Position numbers and translations under genes: made by a program. Shown here piece by piece: positions 26,943-40,740 of a stretch of DNA of 64,000 nt; position 1 is the first letter of the stretch, and each line of letters opens with the position of its first letter. The stretch lies in NCBI GenBank assembly GCA_949318235.1, contig OX439136.1:17706786-17770785 (forward strand), written 5' to 3'. Source of the stretch: Ecdyonurus torrentis. Its lineage: Eukaryota > Arthropoda > Insecta > Ephemeroptera > Heptageniidae. The notes below the pieces were generated by a model, which ran no database searches, was not told the origin of the DNA, and saw only the letters and a list, made by a program, of their open reading frames with translations.

Positions 26943-27672
26943 TTTTAAAAAATAAAAAATAAATTTTTTTTTCATAATAACGTATCAAAGCGCATTGCAT
27001 TGCGGTACATTAAGAAAAGTTAAACTTATATTTTGACTATATTAAATATTGCCTAAGGTACTTTTAGTTTTAATTGCTGTAATTTTAGATAATCATAAAC
27101 TGAATTAAACCGAAATGGTCTTTTCTTATATTTATGAATTAAAGTAAATTTTACTGTAAAGTTTTTAGCTATATGGTAAATTTTAATGCTTAATATTAAC
27201 ATTTATATAGTTGATTCTAAAGCATATTTCACATCATTATAATATACATTATAATATTAGTATCATCATTTGCTGTTATGTAATAATAAATTTTCAATAT
27301 GTTGTACCTCACCGAACATTTTAATTTTTTTAAATGTATTTTACACATCGAAATATTTTAATGTTAACCTAATTGTATTTCGCATTACATAAACATTACG
27401 TTTACATGCACTTGCGCAGAAATCAATTACTTTTATATCGTAGAAAATTATTAGAAATAAAGAGTTTTTTTCATTGACCCAGACAGTTCACATAAGATTT
27501 ACAGCAAACGTTAGAGCTTGTAATATACAGTATACTGTATATTTACAATTTCTCTTCATTAATTGTATAATATATTGTAATTGAAACTAGTGTTGTTTTA
27601 ATAAGTATAAAATGTGGTTTCGTAAAACTAAACTAAAAATATTATCAATAAAACAAATACTGCTGCCGAAAG

Positions 27673-27703
<31 letters not shown>

Positions 27704-28774
27704 ACTAACGGGTTGCGTTAAAGTTTCGCTATCTACTTTTACATTAAACATTTAATTGGGACAGAAACGCTGTGGTCAGATTTATTCGGGAGGAGTGCAT
27801 TATATAATTTTTGAGAAAAATACATTAAAAAAGTAAATATTTTAAATATATTTATACATAGGTTAGTCGAACTGAATTTAAACATGTTGAAGATACGCAT
27901 TAACCCACTGCCTTCATTAATTTTTGAATTTGAATAATAATGATGCAGTTTCTATCAAATAATTGTTACTGGATTATTCTCACCTTCACGTTGAATCAAA
28001 GTAGAATTCCTGTGTTGGTGTTATAAGAGAAGAAGAAAAAAAAAAAAAAAAAAAAAAGAACACATAATAATAAATAAATAAAAATGCTGTTCTTTATAAA
28101 TTTTTAATTATACTTTTGCTAATAATAGCAATAAAAAAAATCAGTGCACAATAACCATTAGAAGTGATGCATTAATAAAAATTTGAAATAAGCTTAATTA
28201 TTATAATATATGTGGTTACTGTATAGGATAATCATTTTATTAGTATAACATAAACGTTTTTAATTATTATAAAGAAAAATTGAACACGCATATAATGAAT
28301 TTTAATTAATTAAAAATATTACTTGAGGCTTTTTAACTGTTAATAATACTGGCATTAATATTATTATTATCAAATTAGTTAATTAGAAATTGTCATTTTA
28401 TATAAAATAAACATTATTTAAAATGGAATATAATTTTACTTATAAACCAACCTATATAGATTTTATTTTATTAAACCATTTTTTATTTCCCGATAATTCT
28501 TTTTTTTGCGTGTAATATATATATATATATATTTTTTTTAATTTTGTAATTTTTGTAATATTTTTCTACTAATTCTTTTGTTTTTATTCACGTTTCTTTT
28601 GAGGAAATTAAAAAGTGTTACAAAAAAGCCTAGAAACATAGATATAAAAAGGAAATTAAAAACATAAGACGGACTTTTCGTTAAAAAAAACTGTATGAAA
28701 GAAGTTATAACCATTCATTTTTTTTTTCTATCTAGAGTTAAATTTTTTTATGAAAAACATCAAAAGGTTTTAAA

Positions 28775-28778
<4 letters not shown>

Positions 28779-28817
<39 letters not shown>
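28779..28817 (+). repeat. (GA)n microsatellite
   Basis: About 39 bp, perfect. Confidence 0.93.
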
Positions 28818-28820
<3 letters not shown>

Positions 28821-29018
28821 AATTATACTTTAAAAGGAATTGTAATGGAAATAAAATTTAATATTGTAAATTAATAAATAATTTAATAAAATTAAATTAC
28901 AACGTTTTTAAACCTGATTAAAGTGAATGGCATTTTAAATGAAAGAAATTAATACACGTTTTTTTCCCTGTATGATTATTGAACAAATATTATTTATAAT
29001 AATAAAAAAAGAAAACCA

Positions 29019-29049
<31 letters not shown>

Positions 29050-29707
29050 GTAGAAAATAAGAGATAAAAAATAACATCACTTTTTTTCCACTTCACAATT
29101 TTCTATAATTAAAAAATAGTGAGAAAAAAAAAGTGTGAAGTAAAGAATAGTATTCTATATTATAGAAAAGGAAAGGCAAATACAAAGCATACACGAATAA
29201 ATATGAATTACACAAGAGACAGAGACAGCTAAAAACAATTCATTTCTTTCGCTCGTACAAACTTTTTAATTAAAATTGTGAAACTAAAATGTAAAAGAAT
29301 AAGCCTTTCAATTTATAAATAATATACTTTATTAATTAAATATGATAATTTTTTTTTTATATTAATATAACTAAGGAAAAACATTATAGTAATTTAATTT
29401 CAAATTCTAAAAGAGAACATTGATCCCTGAAACGATTGATACTCGAATTTCTGATTTTTGAATTAATTAAGTATTTTTAATGATAAAATTTATCAAATCG
29501 AAAAATGACGTCAAGGGTCGGTATTTTATGCTTGTCAGCACAGGAAAAAAAATACCGATTTTGGTGTCGTTAAGCAACTTTCAAAAATAAATAAAATTAC
29601 GTAATGAACATAAAAATTCAGAAATTCACATATTTATCGGTTCAAGATGAAGTCCTCTTTTAGATTGTGCAATAAAATTACCACCTTAATCTTTTTAGTC
29701 GTCCTCA

Positions 29708-29891
29708 TTAATGGACCGCGCAGCCGTCCTATTTTATTTAATATTAGAATTAATTAATTAATTAATTAATTAATTAAGCCGCTGTGATTGGCTGAGAGTT
29801 GACTGAGAGACAATTCTCAGCCAATCACAGCGGCTTATTTTCTTAAATTAATTTAATATTAAATAAAATAAGACGGCTGGGCAGGCATTAA
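29708..29891. mobile_element. Palindromic MITE with TTAA on both sides and a central hairpin
   Basis: The element at 29712-29887 begins TGGACCGCGCAGCCGTC and ends, reversed, TGCCTGCCCAGCCGTC, followed on both arms by TATTTTATTTAATATTA. In the middle AAGCCGCTGTGATTGGCTGA repeats inverted. An (ATTA)n run has expanded in the left arm at 29752-29776. The stem contains a CCAAT-box match (GATTGG). Confidence 0.75.
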
Positions 29892-30677
29892 GATAGTTAA
29901 GTTTAATTATTTACACAAAATTACATCGCAATTTAGTTTGCATGGCACGGAAAATCTTTTATATAGTTTTCAGTCTGTCGATACGTTTCGATGGTTTTTC
30001 GGTGGCAAAAGGTGGACTTTGTAATTATGGATCTTAGCTTGTTTATAGGTGTACTTTTCCGTGATAAAGACATAAAAGAAAAATCACCTATGCTTTTATT
30101 ATTAATATTATTTACAGTTATTTAACTTCTCTGGCATAAATTAATATGATACAATATTGGAGACAGGAAATTTGTGTCAAATTCAACAATGTTCAATTTA
30201 TTATTCTTAAAGAAAATCAATAAAATTTTCTATTCTGCTACCTACTTCCTCTTAAATATAACATACCTTAAAGTTTAAAATAGGTCTGACAAAAAACTAA
30301 AATAAAAGTTTTTTATTTATTTATTTTTTTTTTTTTTAGAACAAATTCAACTAGTTTTCTGTCTTGGAGAATTATAAATAATTTATACGTCGTTTTCTTT
30401 TCCTCTCTCTTTTATTTCAGTGTTTTTTTTTATATTTCTTTTTACTTTTTACTTTTTTTTTTTTTTTTTTAACATTTCTAGCTTCATTATCGATCAACGG
30501 TAAAAATTACGTTTTGGTCGCAAAAAAAAAAAAAAAAGAGAAAAAAAAAGTTGCATAGAACCAAATGAATAATTCATTTTATTCTTCATAAAAAAGCATT
30601 GACAAAAAAGAGAAAAAAAAGTGTAATAAAAAAAAGTACAATAAATTACTAAATTTTAGTTCTACATCTGGATGAGT

Positions 30678-30708
<31 letters not shown>

Positions 30709-31556
30709 CATTTGCATTTTTTGCTACTTAAAAACAAATAAAAAAGAGAAGCAGAGAAAATTTGTCATTATAAAAATATATGTATACACTTTTGTTTAAA
30801 TTTTAATGGTATTTTCATCAGGTGTCCGTGAAATGCTTTCTCTTTCTCGTGTGTTTATTTTTATCAGTTAACATAAATAAATTTTGTAAATATAAATATA
30901 TATATATATATGAGTAATATATTTTTGCAGTTATATTGCGTTATTCTAAAAGAATAGGAAAATTTTAGAATTTAAAAGAATACATTACTAAAATCAAATT
31001 AAAATTTTAGAATCTCTAGTTTTCTTTTATGGCAAGCAAGTGCAATGATTTTTTATTATTTTTTTATTTTTTTAATCTTTACAAAAAGCTTCTAGATCTT
31101 TTAATGTTGATATACAATTATTTTTCTGAACTTTTGCAATGTTGATTTTTTGTTCATTATCTTTATATAACCATGTTTGCTTTGTCGAATAATAATATAT
31201 AATAATAAATAAAACTGTCTTTTTGAACTAAATAAATATAAGTAATATGCGTCGTCCCGTGGTATTTTTATTTTTATTTTTTTACGTCGTATCTTTAAAA
31301 TATTTTGATACTACTATAAGCTGTAGACTTATAGAATGAAGAGATATACGTACGGGATGAGAAAATTTGCAATCACGAGAAAATAAATTCTCATGGGATA
31401 AAATGTACAAAATACGTAACAACAAAAATTGAATACACACAATAAAATAGTATCCCTTCAACAAGTAACGATTTCCGACATAAACATAACTTTGTTTACA
31501 AGTAAGGAAATTACATACTGAAAAGTTAGTTTTGTTGTGCATGTGTGTGTATATAT

Positions 31557-31557
31557 A

Positions 31558-31642
<85 letters not shown>
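31557..31642. repeat. (TA)n microsatellite
   Basis: About 84 bp, preceded by a short TGTGTGTGTA stretch. Confidence 0.95.
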
Positions 31643-31646
<4 letters not shown>

Positions 31647-32324
31647 TTAAGATTTCCCCCTCTCTTTTGGAAAACTGTTGAGTTTAAAACTTTAAAGTGC
31701 AAATAATAGACAAAAATATGGATTAGACTTTATGTTACCATAGCAACTAAAATAATTATACACTCAAGTGTGTAAGTTACAAAATAAACACGTAATAAAT
31801 AAACTGTAGATTATTTCGTGTCTGTTCTGTATAATATTGTGTATGTGTATATTCGATATATCTTTGTGCAAATTAAAACAATTAAAAAGTCATGTTTCAT
31901 GTGTAGATATTAAATACGTGTTTAATACACATTTACTAATTTGTTCCGCATATACATACGAAATCAATTATATATAAAATTTGTACTCATTTATCATCAA
32001 TTTCTGAAAAGTTAAATTTCAAACCAAATTTAATTAAAAATATATTAGAATTCCATTTCTTCAATGGTCTATGCAACTTTTTTTTTTCTCTAAATTGATT
32101 CTAAAAATTTTATTCTCCTTTAATTTCTCAACCATTTTTTTTTTTAATTTTTTTAATTTGTCTTTAAAATTGTAGCGATGTAAATAAATTTGGCACTTAA
32201 TTTTTTTTCCTTCATAATATTTATTCTTATTTAATTTGGCAATTATTTAATATTAAGTTTTGGTTGTTCTGCAATGTAGTATCGTATAAAAAACTTTCAA
32301 AGATGGTATTCTAGTTTCGCTTCT

Positions 32325-32540
32325 TGCTTTTGATATTTATTTTGTTTCACAAATTATGATTTAATATAACACTTTCCTATTACCTAAATTAATGCTAAAA
32401 TTAAGGTAAATTCAGTGATTTTTGCAGAAATTTTTAAATATTTGTAACAGTGATACTAAAAAACGCTATAATACCAAATAAAAATTGAATTGATTCAAAA
32501 AATAAAAAACTTCAAAGTATAAAAAAAAAAATGTCTGCGT
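32325..32540 (+). repeat. 216-bp direct duplication, copy 1
   Basis: TGCTTTTGATATTTATTTTG through GTCTGCGT matches 33604-33819 at a constant offset of 1,279 with about ten substitutions and no net indel. Not coding; no terminal repeats. Confidence 0.85.
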
Positions 32541-32869
32541 AATTAGGATTCTCTTACATGAGGAGGCCGTTTTTACTGTTAAAAAAAAAAAAAAAAAGGT
32601 TGCACCGTGCTAAATTTTTAAAGTGCAAAATTTTAAGATGCTATACCCATAAAGCCATAAAAGTTAATTGCATTAATTTTTACTTTTTTACCCCTTTATG
32701 ATTGTCACGGGTTTTATAATTGAAACAAGGCAGTTGATAAGAAAAAAAATGTTGTAGGTTTACTTTTCAATTTCACTTACTTTACTTACTTACTTTACTT
32801 TATTTTTCGAGCGTGGTAATTACCAACCAACCCTATTCATCATTCTGTTATTTTAAAAATCATACATCT

Positions 32870-33080
32870 TTAAAGCCGCATAGACTACATATAAAACAAT
32901 ATATTTTGCTTTTAAATGATTCAACACAAAATGAGCTACCTAAAACTGATAATTTTTACCAGAATATAAATGTGGCACCACAAGAGAGCGTGAATATATT
33001 ATAAAGTATGCTGTTTGTGTGACTATTCCTGTTTCTAACGTCAGAAATAGGCAAAAATTAATATGAAAATGTTGTGCAGG

Positions 33081-33088
<8 letters not shown>
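32870..33088 (+). mobile_element. MITE family A copy, 3'-truncated
   Basis: Starts TTAAAGCCGCATAGAC and continues to TTGTGCAGGTTGCATAA, where a long T-run replaces the last third. It sits between the two halves of the 216-bp direct duplication. Confidence 0.65.
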
Positions 33089-33121
<33 letters not shown>

Positions 33122-33603
33122 AAACAGCCCTAAAACTTAAAATTTAACCTAAAATTGTTATTGTACATTTTATAGTTAAATACATTATCCTTATATCTTG
33201 ATAGTATAAATCTTTATTGATTGTGGCTTAAAATTTTAAGAGCAGTAAAATTGAAGACTCAAGAGTATCTTTTTCTTAGAAAAGAAAATGTTTTCGCTCA
33301 TAAAATAATATAATATTGCTGTTTTTATATAGGGTATGACAACATAAATTTACTTTTAAAACTATATAATATTCAAAGTAAATTTAGTTAAACAAAGTTA
33401 TTTTAAAGTTTACATGTAAGCGTTTTTATCTTTTTTATTTTTTATTTATTTTCTTCTTCTTTTTAAATAATAGTAAATAAATAAAGTTTGTTTATATTTT
33501 CTGTACAGTACAAACTACATTACAAACTATAATAATAATAATAATAAAAATCTGATAAAACAGAAACACTTGGGGACTTCCTTTATATTATTTGTATTAT
33601 ATC

Positions 33604-33819
33604 TGCTTTTGATACTTATTTTGTTTCACAAATTATGATTTAATATAACACTTTCCTATTACCTAAATTAATGCTAAAATTAAGGTAAATTAAGTGATTT
33701 TTGCAGAAATTTTTAAATATTTGTATTAATAATACTAAAAAACGCTATAATACCAAATAAAAATTTAATTGATTCAAAAAATAAAAAACTTCAAAGTATA
33801 AAAAAAAAAAAGTCTGCGT
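33604..33819 (+). repeat. 216-bp direct duplication, copy 2
   Basis: Partner of 32325-32540. The interval between them holds the truncated family A MITE and a T-run. The outer flanks do not match, arguing against LTRs. Confidence 0.85.
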
Positions 33820-34202
33820 GTATATACAACAATATAATATATCAATATATATAATATATATATATATGCATGAATTTTATTAATAATAATGAAAATGTTC
33901 TAATACAAACCTGAAGTGCAAATTTGATTATTTCCTAAACAAAGACACAAAAAAATTTACAAATAAATTTAATGTGAAATTCCTAATAAGCATATAGCAC
34001 ACAATAAGCTAACATAATAGTATGACGGGCTATTTGCATAACTCCTAAAAATTAATACTGAAAATCTCCTATACTACAGATTGCTAAGATGTCAAATTTT
34101 TAAACCTAAATTCTAAATAATCAGAAATTCTATCAAAACTTGTTATATATTTTTTTATAAGGGTTCCTTAAACAAGTTAACATATATAAGTATATAATAT
34201 AC

Positions 34203-34560
34203 TATTGACTATGTAAAGGAACAACGGTTTTGAGGCCGACTATAAGCGATTTCGGTCACATCCCGCTTCCGTTTCTCCTACTACGCATGCGCAGTGACTG
34301 CTTATGTTTACTCAAAAAGCGGAAAAGGAAGTGGCCGGAAGAGGAAACCACGTGACGGTAAAAAAGAGAGGTAGCTCAAGGTTAGCTTGCTGCTGGCATC
34401 AAGTTTTCTCCCACTTTTACCGTCACGTGGTTTCATTTTCCGGCACTTCCTTTTCCTGTTTTTAAGTAAACATAAGCAGTCCGTAAGTCCAAACGGAAAT
34501 GGATATGAGCGAAATTGCTTATAGTCGGCTTCAAAACAGTTGTTCCTATATCAGTCAATA
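34203..34560. mobile_element. TA-flanked palindromic MITE, family M, interrupted copy
   Basis: The element at 34205-34558 has the same ends as the copy at 10168 (TTGACTATGTAAAGGAAC) and TA on each side. It is 190 bp longer because a second palindrome is inserted right after the GCATGCGCAG centre. Confidence 0.8.
34296..34481. mobile_element. Palindromic insert nested in the family M copy
   Basis: Arms GACTGCTTATGTTTACT and its complement frame GGAAAAGGAAGTGGCCGG and CCACGTGACGGTAAAA stems. About 186 bp. The uninterrupted sister at 10168 lacks it, which dates it after the family M insertion. Confidence 0.7.
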
Positions 34561-36714
34561 AATATTTAGCAATCAACTTAAAAAGTATAACAATAATTTT
34601 AATACAATTTTAACCACATTACAATCCATTATAAAAACATTGGTCAATTTTAATGTTAGCATCAAAAAACTGTTTACGTCAATAGTATTGGTTACATAAT
34701 TTTAGCAATACAATATAATTTATTATTTTTACTTTTAACATTGTTCAGAGGCAATATATTTTACCACAGTTAAATCCACACTGCCGTATAACTAATTTTA
34801 AAAGCACGTAACGACTATGTTTAACATACGTTATTTTCTGTATTGTATGATATTTTGTGTTATTATTATAATAAACGTTTTTAATATGATATTATACTAC
34901 AATAATAAAATATATATATTTTTTTTGTATATATAATTTTTTTTAGGTGTTGGATTTTAAATTTTGTTTGATAAAAAAATAAATATATGATGTTGCTTTT
35001 TTGGTATAAAAATGAGAGCGAGTAAGAGAGAGAAGGGTGGATATTAATGTTGTAGTAAAATGGTTTTTCATTCCCAGCCTTTGGCACTTTGAACTCTGTA
35101 TAATATATAATTGAAATGCGCTGTACTTTGTAGTTCTGCAAAGGACTACACTGAAAGATTTTTTCTTTTTTTTTTTTTTTTTTACTTTTTAGAATTGGTG
35201 CCGTCTTTTTCTTTCTTTTTCTTTTTTAATTAATCATAGAAAACGAATTTAAAGCTGCATCTATTACTGTTCATAAAATAATAATGTTGTTTTATATATA
35301 ATAAAAATTAATGCAGTACAAACTGTAGTGTAAAAATTTTGACTTAAAAAATAGCTTTTCGCCTGCGTACGGTTTTTAAATAAAATTTTTAATATTACGT
35401 AAATTGTTTTGGGGTTTTGAAATAAAGAACATTAGAATTTGTGCACAACATATACAATAACTGCTTTGCCAAAACGGATAATATTTAGTAATTTGTTTAA
35501 AAAAAATACTGAAAAATATAAATAAAAAACCACGCAAATAAATTTACCACATGAGCTACTTCAATTATGAGATGCTTTATATAATATTTGATTGTTGTTT
35601 TTATATATTTTATAAAGTATGCACATCAAATTCTGTTTGTGTTCAGTAGACAGAACAAAGAATGCTTCTTTTAAAAACGCTATACTCTATAATTTAATTA
35701 TTCCATCAAAAGTTTTGCCTTTTTATCCGTGTATATATGTAGCAGCATAATAAAAAAAGAAGTGAAAAAATTATACTATACGAACGGTGTCAAAAACACA
35801 TAATATTACAATGTATTCTTGTACAGTATAGCACAAAAAAATTATCATCATATCTTTACCTCTATCTTTGTTATCGTTATCCAAAAAGGGTTAAAAAAAA
35901 TATTCATACGTATATAAAAAATTATACCTCTAATAAAATTTAATGAACAATTTTTATACTATATACAATGTTTGTTTTGTGTTAAAATAATATTATTTTG
36001 TTAATGTTTATTTTGAAATAATTATTTTGTTTAATAAACATTTTTAATTGTGAAAACACGTTATAGGATTTATAACTTAATCAAATATTCATTGCAAATA
36101 TTTTATTTAACAAATTTACATTATTGGTATTTGGAATTTATTTTTATAATAAATACGTAATATCGAGTAATATAAATAATGAAATGTGTAAGTGGAATGT
36201 TAAAACTTTTTTATATAATAAAATAATTGTGGAATGAACTTTGTGATTTTTTCTAGTGAAAAATGAAAAGTTTGTGTAATATTGATCTTTTACTTAATTT
36301 TAGTTCTTGTTTTGTTTTTCGTCTTAAAATAAGCTTTAAAAGTTTTGTACAAATCATTATACATTTATTTTTTCTGTCTTCTAAATAAAAAGTTTTTTTT
36401 ATTTTTATTAATAGTTTTGAATAAATAATAATAATAAACTTTATAATGATATTGAAAAATTAATGCATTCTTTTAGTTTTTTTTTTTTTTTTTTTTTTAA
36501 AGCACCAAAAAAATTGATAATATGATTATTGACTATATATATTGTGATTTGTGCTCCAGATTACGAAAAAACGACAATCACTTAATTATTTTTAAGTAGA
36601 GTGGTGCATTTGGAGGTTCAAGGCAGAGGTAAAGTAACAGGTATATACAAACACTTACGTTTAAAATAAAATGAGCAAATTTTGACCATATTAAAATACT
36701 TCAAACTCAATTAG

Positions 36715-36719
<5 letters not shown>

Positions 36720-36791
<72 letters not shown>
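36720..36791 (+). repeat. (GA)n microsatellite
   Basis: About 72 bp, perfect. Confidence 0.95.
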
Positions 36792-36795
<4 letters not shown>

Positions 36796-37802
36796 AAAGA
36801 TTATCACAGACATTAAACAATCAATAAACCATATAGTTATATACTCTAAAAAAGTGAAAACTTAATATTTTTCAAATCACTATAATTAATTTTAATTGCC
36901 TAATAGTAAAAAAAAATATACATTTAGATTAATTTTCTCTACTGTAATTTATGATCAAACCCTTCATTTATATATGACAAAATAAAAATTGCACACCAAT
37001 TATCATAAAAATATACGTAAATATATAATTACTATACCATTAACCACAATTAAATATATAGAGAGTTAATAGTAATTATATCGTACTTAAAATAGCATTA
37101 AATATAATGCAGTAAACAATTATCTATTTAAATCTGCGGTATAATAAAATATTCCAGTAACCCCCTCTCTCTCTCTCTATACGTATTACATTTACATGCC
37201 AGATGAAAATGTATGATTAAAAGTTCTCCCCTCATTTTCAATGATTCCGTGTTTGACATGTTACCAACAGTTCGTGACAATGTTTCATTTTATTTTACAT
37301 TCCGTAGCATAATTTTTATAAAAAAGAAAAATATATATAAAAAAATTAGTATTTTAATAGTCATGTCGGTAACATACAAAAAAAAAGTCTCTTTATATTT
37401 TGTTTTCTTATTTTACCAACGATCTAATCTAGTAACTAATTAAAATTACTTACTGTTTGTAAATATAGACGAAAGGATAAGTCAAAAATAATCATTTCAT
37501 CCAAATAACGTTTTATATAATAGTGGCTTATCCAGTAGAGGATATGTTAAGAATTGAAAAGGGGAAAAAAATAAATAAACGAAAACACTTGTATTTAACA
37601 GTCGATGAGAGATTCTCAAAATTAATAGTAAAATAACACCGAACTTAGAAAAAAATGAGGGACTCGTGCCCCTCGAATCCCGTAGTAATATACTCGAATA
37701 CATAGCAAGATACTTAACTTATTATTTTGATCACGTTATGTCTACACTGATAGGTTTTTGTCAGACATGATCATGCCATTAGTATAGTTATATATAGACA
37801 CC

Positions 37803-38134
37803 TTAAAGCCATAGACCACATAAAACAACATGTGCTTTATAATGAATATACACGAAATGGGATCTTCAAAACTGATGATAATTTTTACCAGTAGCACTAC
37901 AAGAATGCGTGAAAATATTGTAAAGTATGCAATTTGCGTAACTATTCATGTTTCTGACGTCAGAAACATGCGAAAATTAGTAAAAAAAAGTTGTGCGGGT
38001 TGCATAAATCGAAATTTTCTGATCACTGCTACGGAGCTACAGTTAGGTTTTGAAACTAACTAAAGTTATTTATGTACAGTAAGTCCCGTTTTATGATATA
38101 ATAGCTTATGTTTCCTTCTGGTCTATTCCTTTAA
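37803..38134 (+). mobile_element. TTAA-flanked MITE, family A, full-length reference copy
   Basis: The element at 37807-38130 (324 bp) lies between two TTAA copies. Its ends are AGCCATAGACCA and, reversed, AGGAATAGACCA, an imperfect inverted repeat. The interior has a conserved core, TGTGCGGGTTGCATAAA, and a GTTTCTGACGTCAGAAAC palindrome shared with the other copies. No coding capacity. TTAA targets with AG/AGG ends are known for Kolobok/T2-type and other TTAA transposons, so the class is inferred. Confidence 0.8.
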
Positions 38135-38504
38135 ATTATAACATGTTTGCAAGTGATCATTAGAAAGGATTAAGATTTCTTCCTGGCATTATTTGTTTAT
38201 TCTTATTCATTGGGGTTGATTGATAAATAATAGTATAATTAACGGTTTTTATTGGGCGAAATCAGGCTATACAAGTCTTTCAATTTAACCCAACTATTTA
38301 CAGTACAGTCGCAGATATAATTTTAAATGCCTTGGACTGATATGCAAATGTCTACGTATAAAACAAGACACTTAGATTAGAAAGTTACTGTTGAGCTAAC
38401 TTTTAGATTGTATAGTTAGGTTTAATTGATAAATTGTATGCCTGGTTTTTGTCCAATAGAAATTGTATAATTTATTATTTACATAAAAACTCGGCAAAGG
38501 CTAC

Positions 38505-38575
38505 AGGAATTAGGAATCGAACTCAAATTTCCCACATGTTAAGTGGTATCCATGGGTCTGATGACTCAAAGTATT
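38505..38575 (-). ncRNA. Weak tRNA-like remnant
   Basis: The minus strand has a near-B-box GAGTTCGATTCC and an anticodon-like CCACTTAACATGTGG stem-loop. The acceptor stem and D arm are not convincing. Confidence 0.22.
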
Positions 38576-38688
38576 CATATAAATATAACATTTTTCAATC
38601 TTGATATTTTTCTTTTTTTAAAGCCTATATTGTTATTAGAAGTATTAAATAATAAAAAAATGCTCATGTTAACAATTCTCACATTTCT

Positions 38689-38722
<34 letters not shown>

Positions 38723-39116
38723 AAAAAGAGAAAAGAGAAAAAAAATAAAAAAAAATTCCGTAAAATTTGTCGAAGGAAAAAATCCCATACAAGGTGTAAT
38801 TAGAAATGAACGATATTAAAAGATTAAGAAAAATGATCTTTATCCAAATTGTTGGTGATTGCGTGACTAGATTTATTAATTATACACCACGTTATTTATT
38901 ATAAGGTAATTATTATATTGTTTTAGACTAGTCTGTTTACTTTTTTGTTCTTTATGGAGTACCATATTAAAATAAATAAAGAAAAAGATGCAGATAAAAA
39001 AAAAAAAAAAACTTCGTTAATGTATAAAAAAAATAATGGCAATTTCTACTTTGTTTTTCTAGGAAAAATGATTTTTATTATATACATACATAAAAAAGTC
39101 CTTTTCTTTTTTTATA

Positions 39117-39221
<105 letters not shown>

Positions 39222-40082
39222 CTAGAAATTTAATAGAAAATTTATTTACTATACAACATTGTATTATACTGTATATATGTATAATAAAATAATATTTTTA
39301 TTTTCACACACACACACACAGTAAAACGTTTCATTTTTCATTTTTTCTTTCTTCCTTTTTTTCGATTTTAGTCACTCTATATATTTCATGCTTCGAAACG
39401 TTGATGTTATTACATTTTTAGCAAATAATAATAGTAATATTTTATAGTACTTTGAACTTTTAACAAGAGTTTAAATACTTTTCAGTTTTTGTTATATAAA
39501 ATTAATTTTATATGTATAAAATTGCAATAATAACGTTGCATTTTTATATTATACTTTTTTTTTTTTTTTTTTTTTTACGATATTCTGGTGATATTTCTTT
39601 TCCATGTTTAATTTGTTTCTATCTTTTTTTTTTTGCAATATCCATGATACCCACGTTATCGTACAATAAAAAATAATAACTATGTAACTATATGAAGTAT
39701 TATTAAAGTCTTTAAAAATATAGAGTGCTCCGAATGAATTATTTCCGTTTTGTTGTAAACTTCACTGAAATGACATATGTTATGTTTTTAAATATCAAAC
39801 CTGACTTCTCACTTTTTTCTCTCTCTTTTCTTTTTAGAATTATTTTGAAATTCCAAGAATGATTTGTGTATATAAAATACACTTTAGTTGTAACTAATTT
39901 TAGTCATCTTTGATACACTGTAAAATTACCGTTCTATGTGTTTTGATCTATAGAAACAAATTACTGATACACAAACACGTCATATAATATATAGATGTAT
40001 ATAGGCTTTATACAGTTCGATAAATGGTGTAAAGCATTATGTACAGTGTTTGTAACTCAAACGAAATAACTGTAACAGTTTG

Positions 40083-40189
40083 TGTTCTTCTTCTCTTCAT
40101 GAAGTTTTACGTTGGGCACATCTTCAGGTGAGAGGTGAATTATCACCTGACGCTGGACGTTGAACGTGAAACGGAAAGAGAAGAACAAC
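40083..40189. mobile_element. Imperfect palindrome, probable MITE remnant
   Basis: Left arm TGTTCTTCTTCTCTTC... and TTCAGGTGA pair with TCACCTGA... and GAAAGAGAAGAACA. A related CACCTGACGCTGG string appears alone at 7947-7959. Confidence 0.5.
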
Positions 40190-40314
40190 ATTCGCAACGA
40201 CTATCTCGTTATAGTTAATTCGCATTGTTTTATGAGCTTTCAGTATACTAATAACATCGAAGGGCAAATGCATATAAGCCCATATGTCTAAGTACTTAAG
40301 CATATTATTACATA

Positions 40315-40438
<124 letters not shown>

Positions 40439-40740
40439 GTTTTGTTTATTATTGTCAACATGCGTCGTTATATAAAGTATACAGTGTGTGTGTGAAAAGC
40501 TTTACATGCGAATTAATTTAAAGCCCTCATATGTGTTCAAAAATAAAATAAATCCTTTCTACTCTCTTTAGCACGTTATTTGTAACATGCTTTCCTTTGA
40601 TCTATTGTGTTGTTGTAATAAAAGTATAAGTTTTTTAGATGTATAATTTTTTAGAGTATATATTTTGATAATCACACTATATTTTTAAAAAAATATTCAA
40701 GTAAAGAAATGAAAAAAAAAAAGGTGTTAGTTTTAAGGAG

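Noticed and set aside
32325..33819. LTR retrotransposon with 216-bp LTRs
   Set aside because: No TG...CA ends, no target duplication, no primer-binding site and no gag/pol in the 1.06-kb interior.
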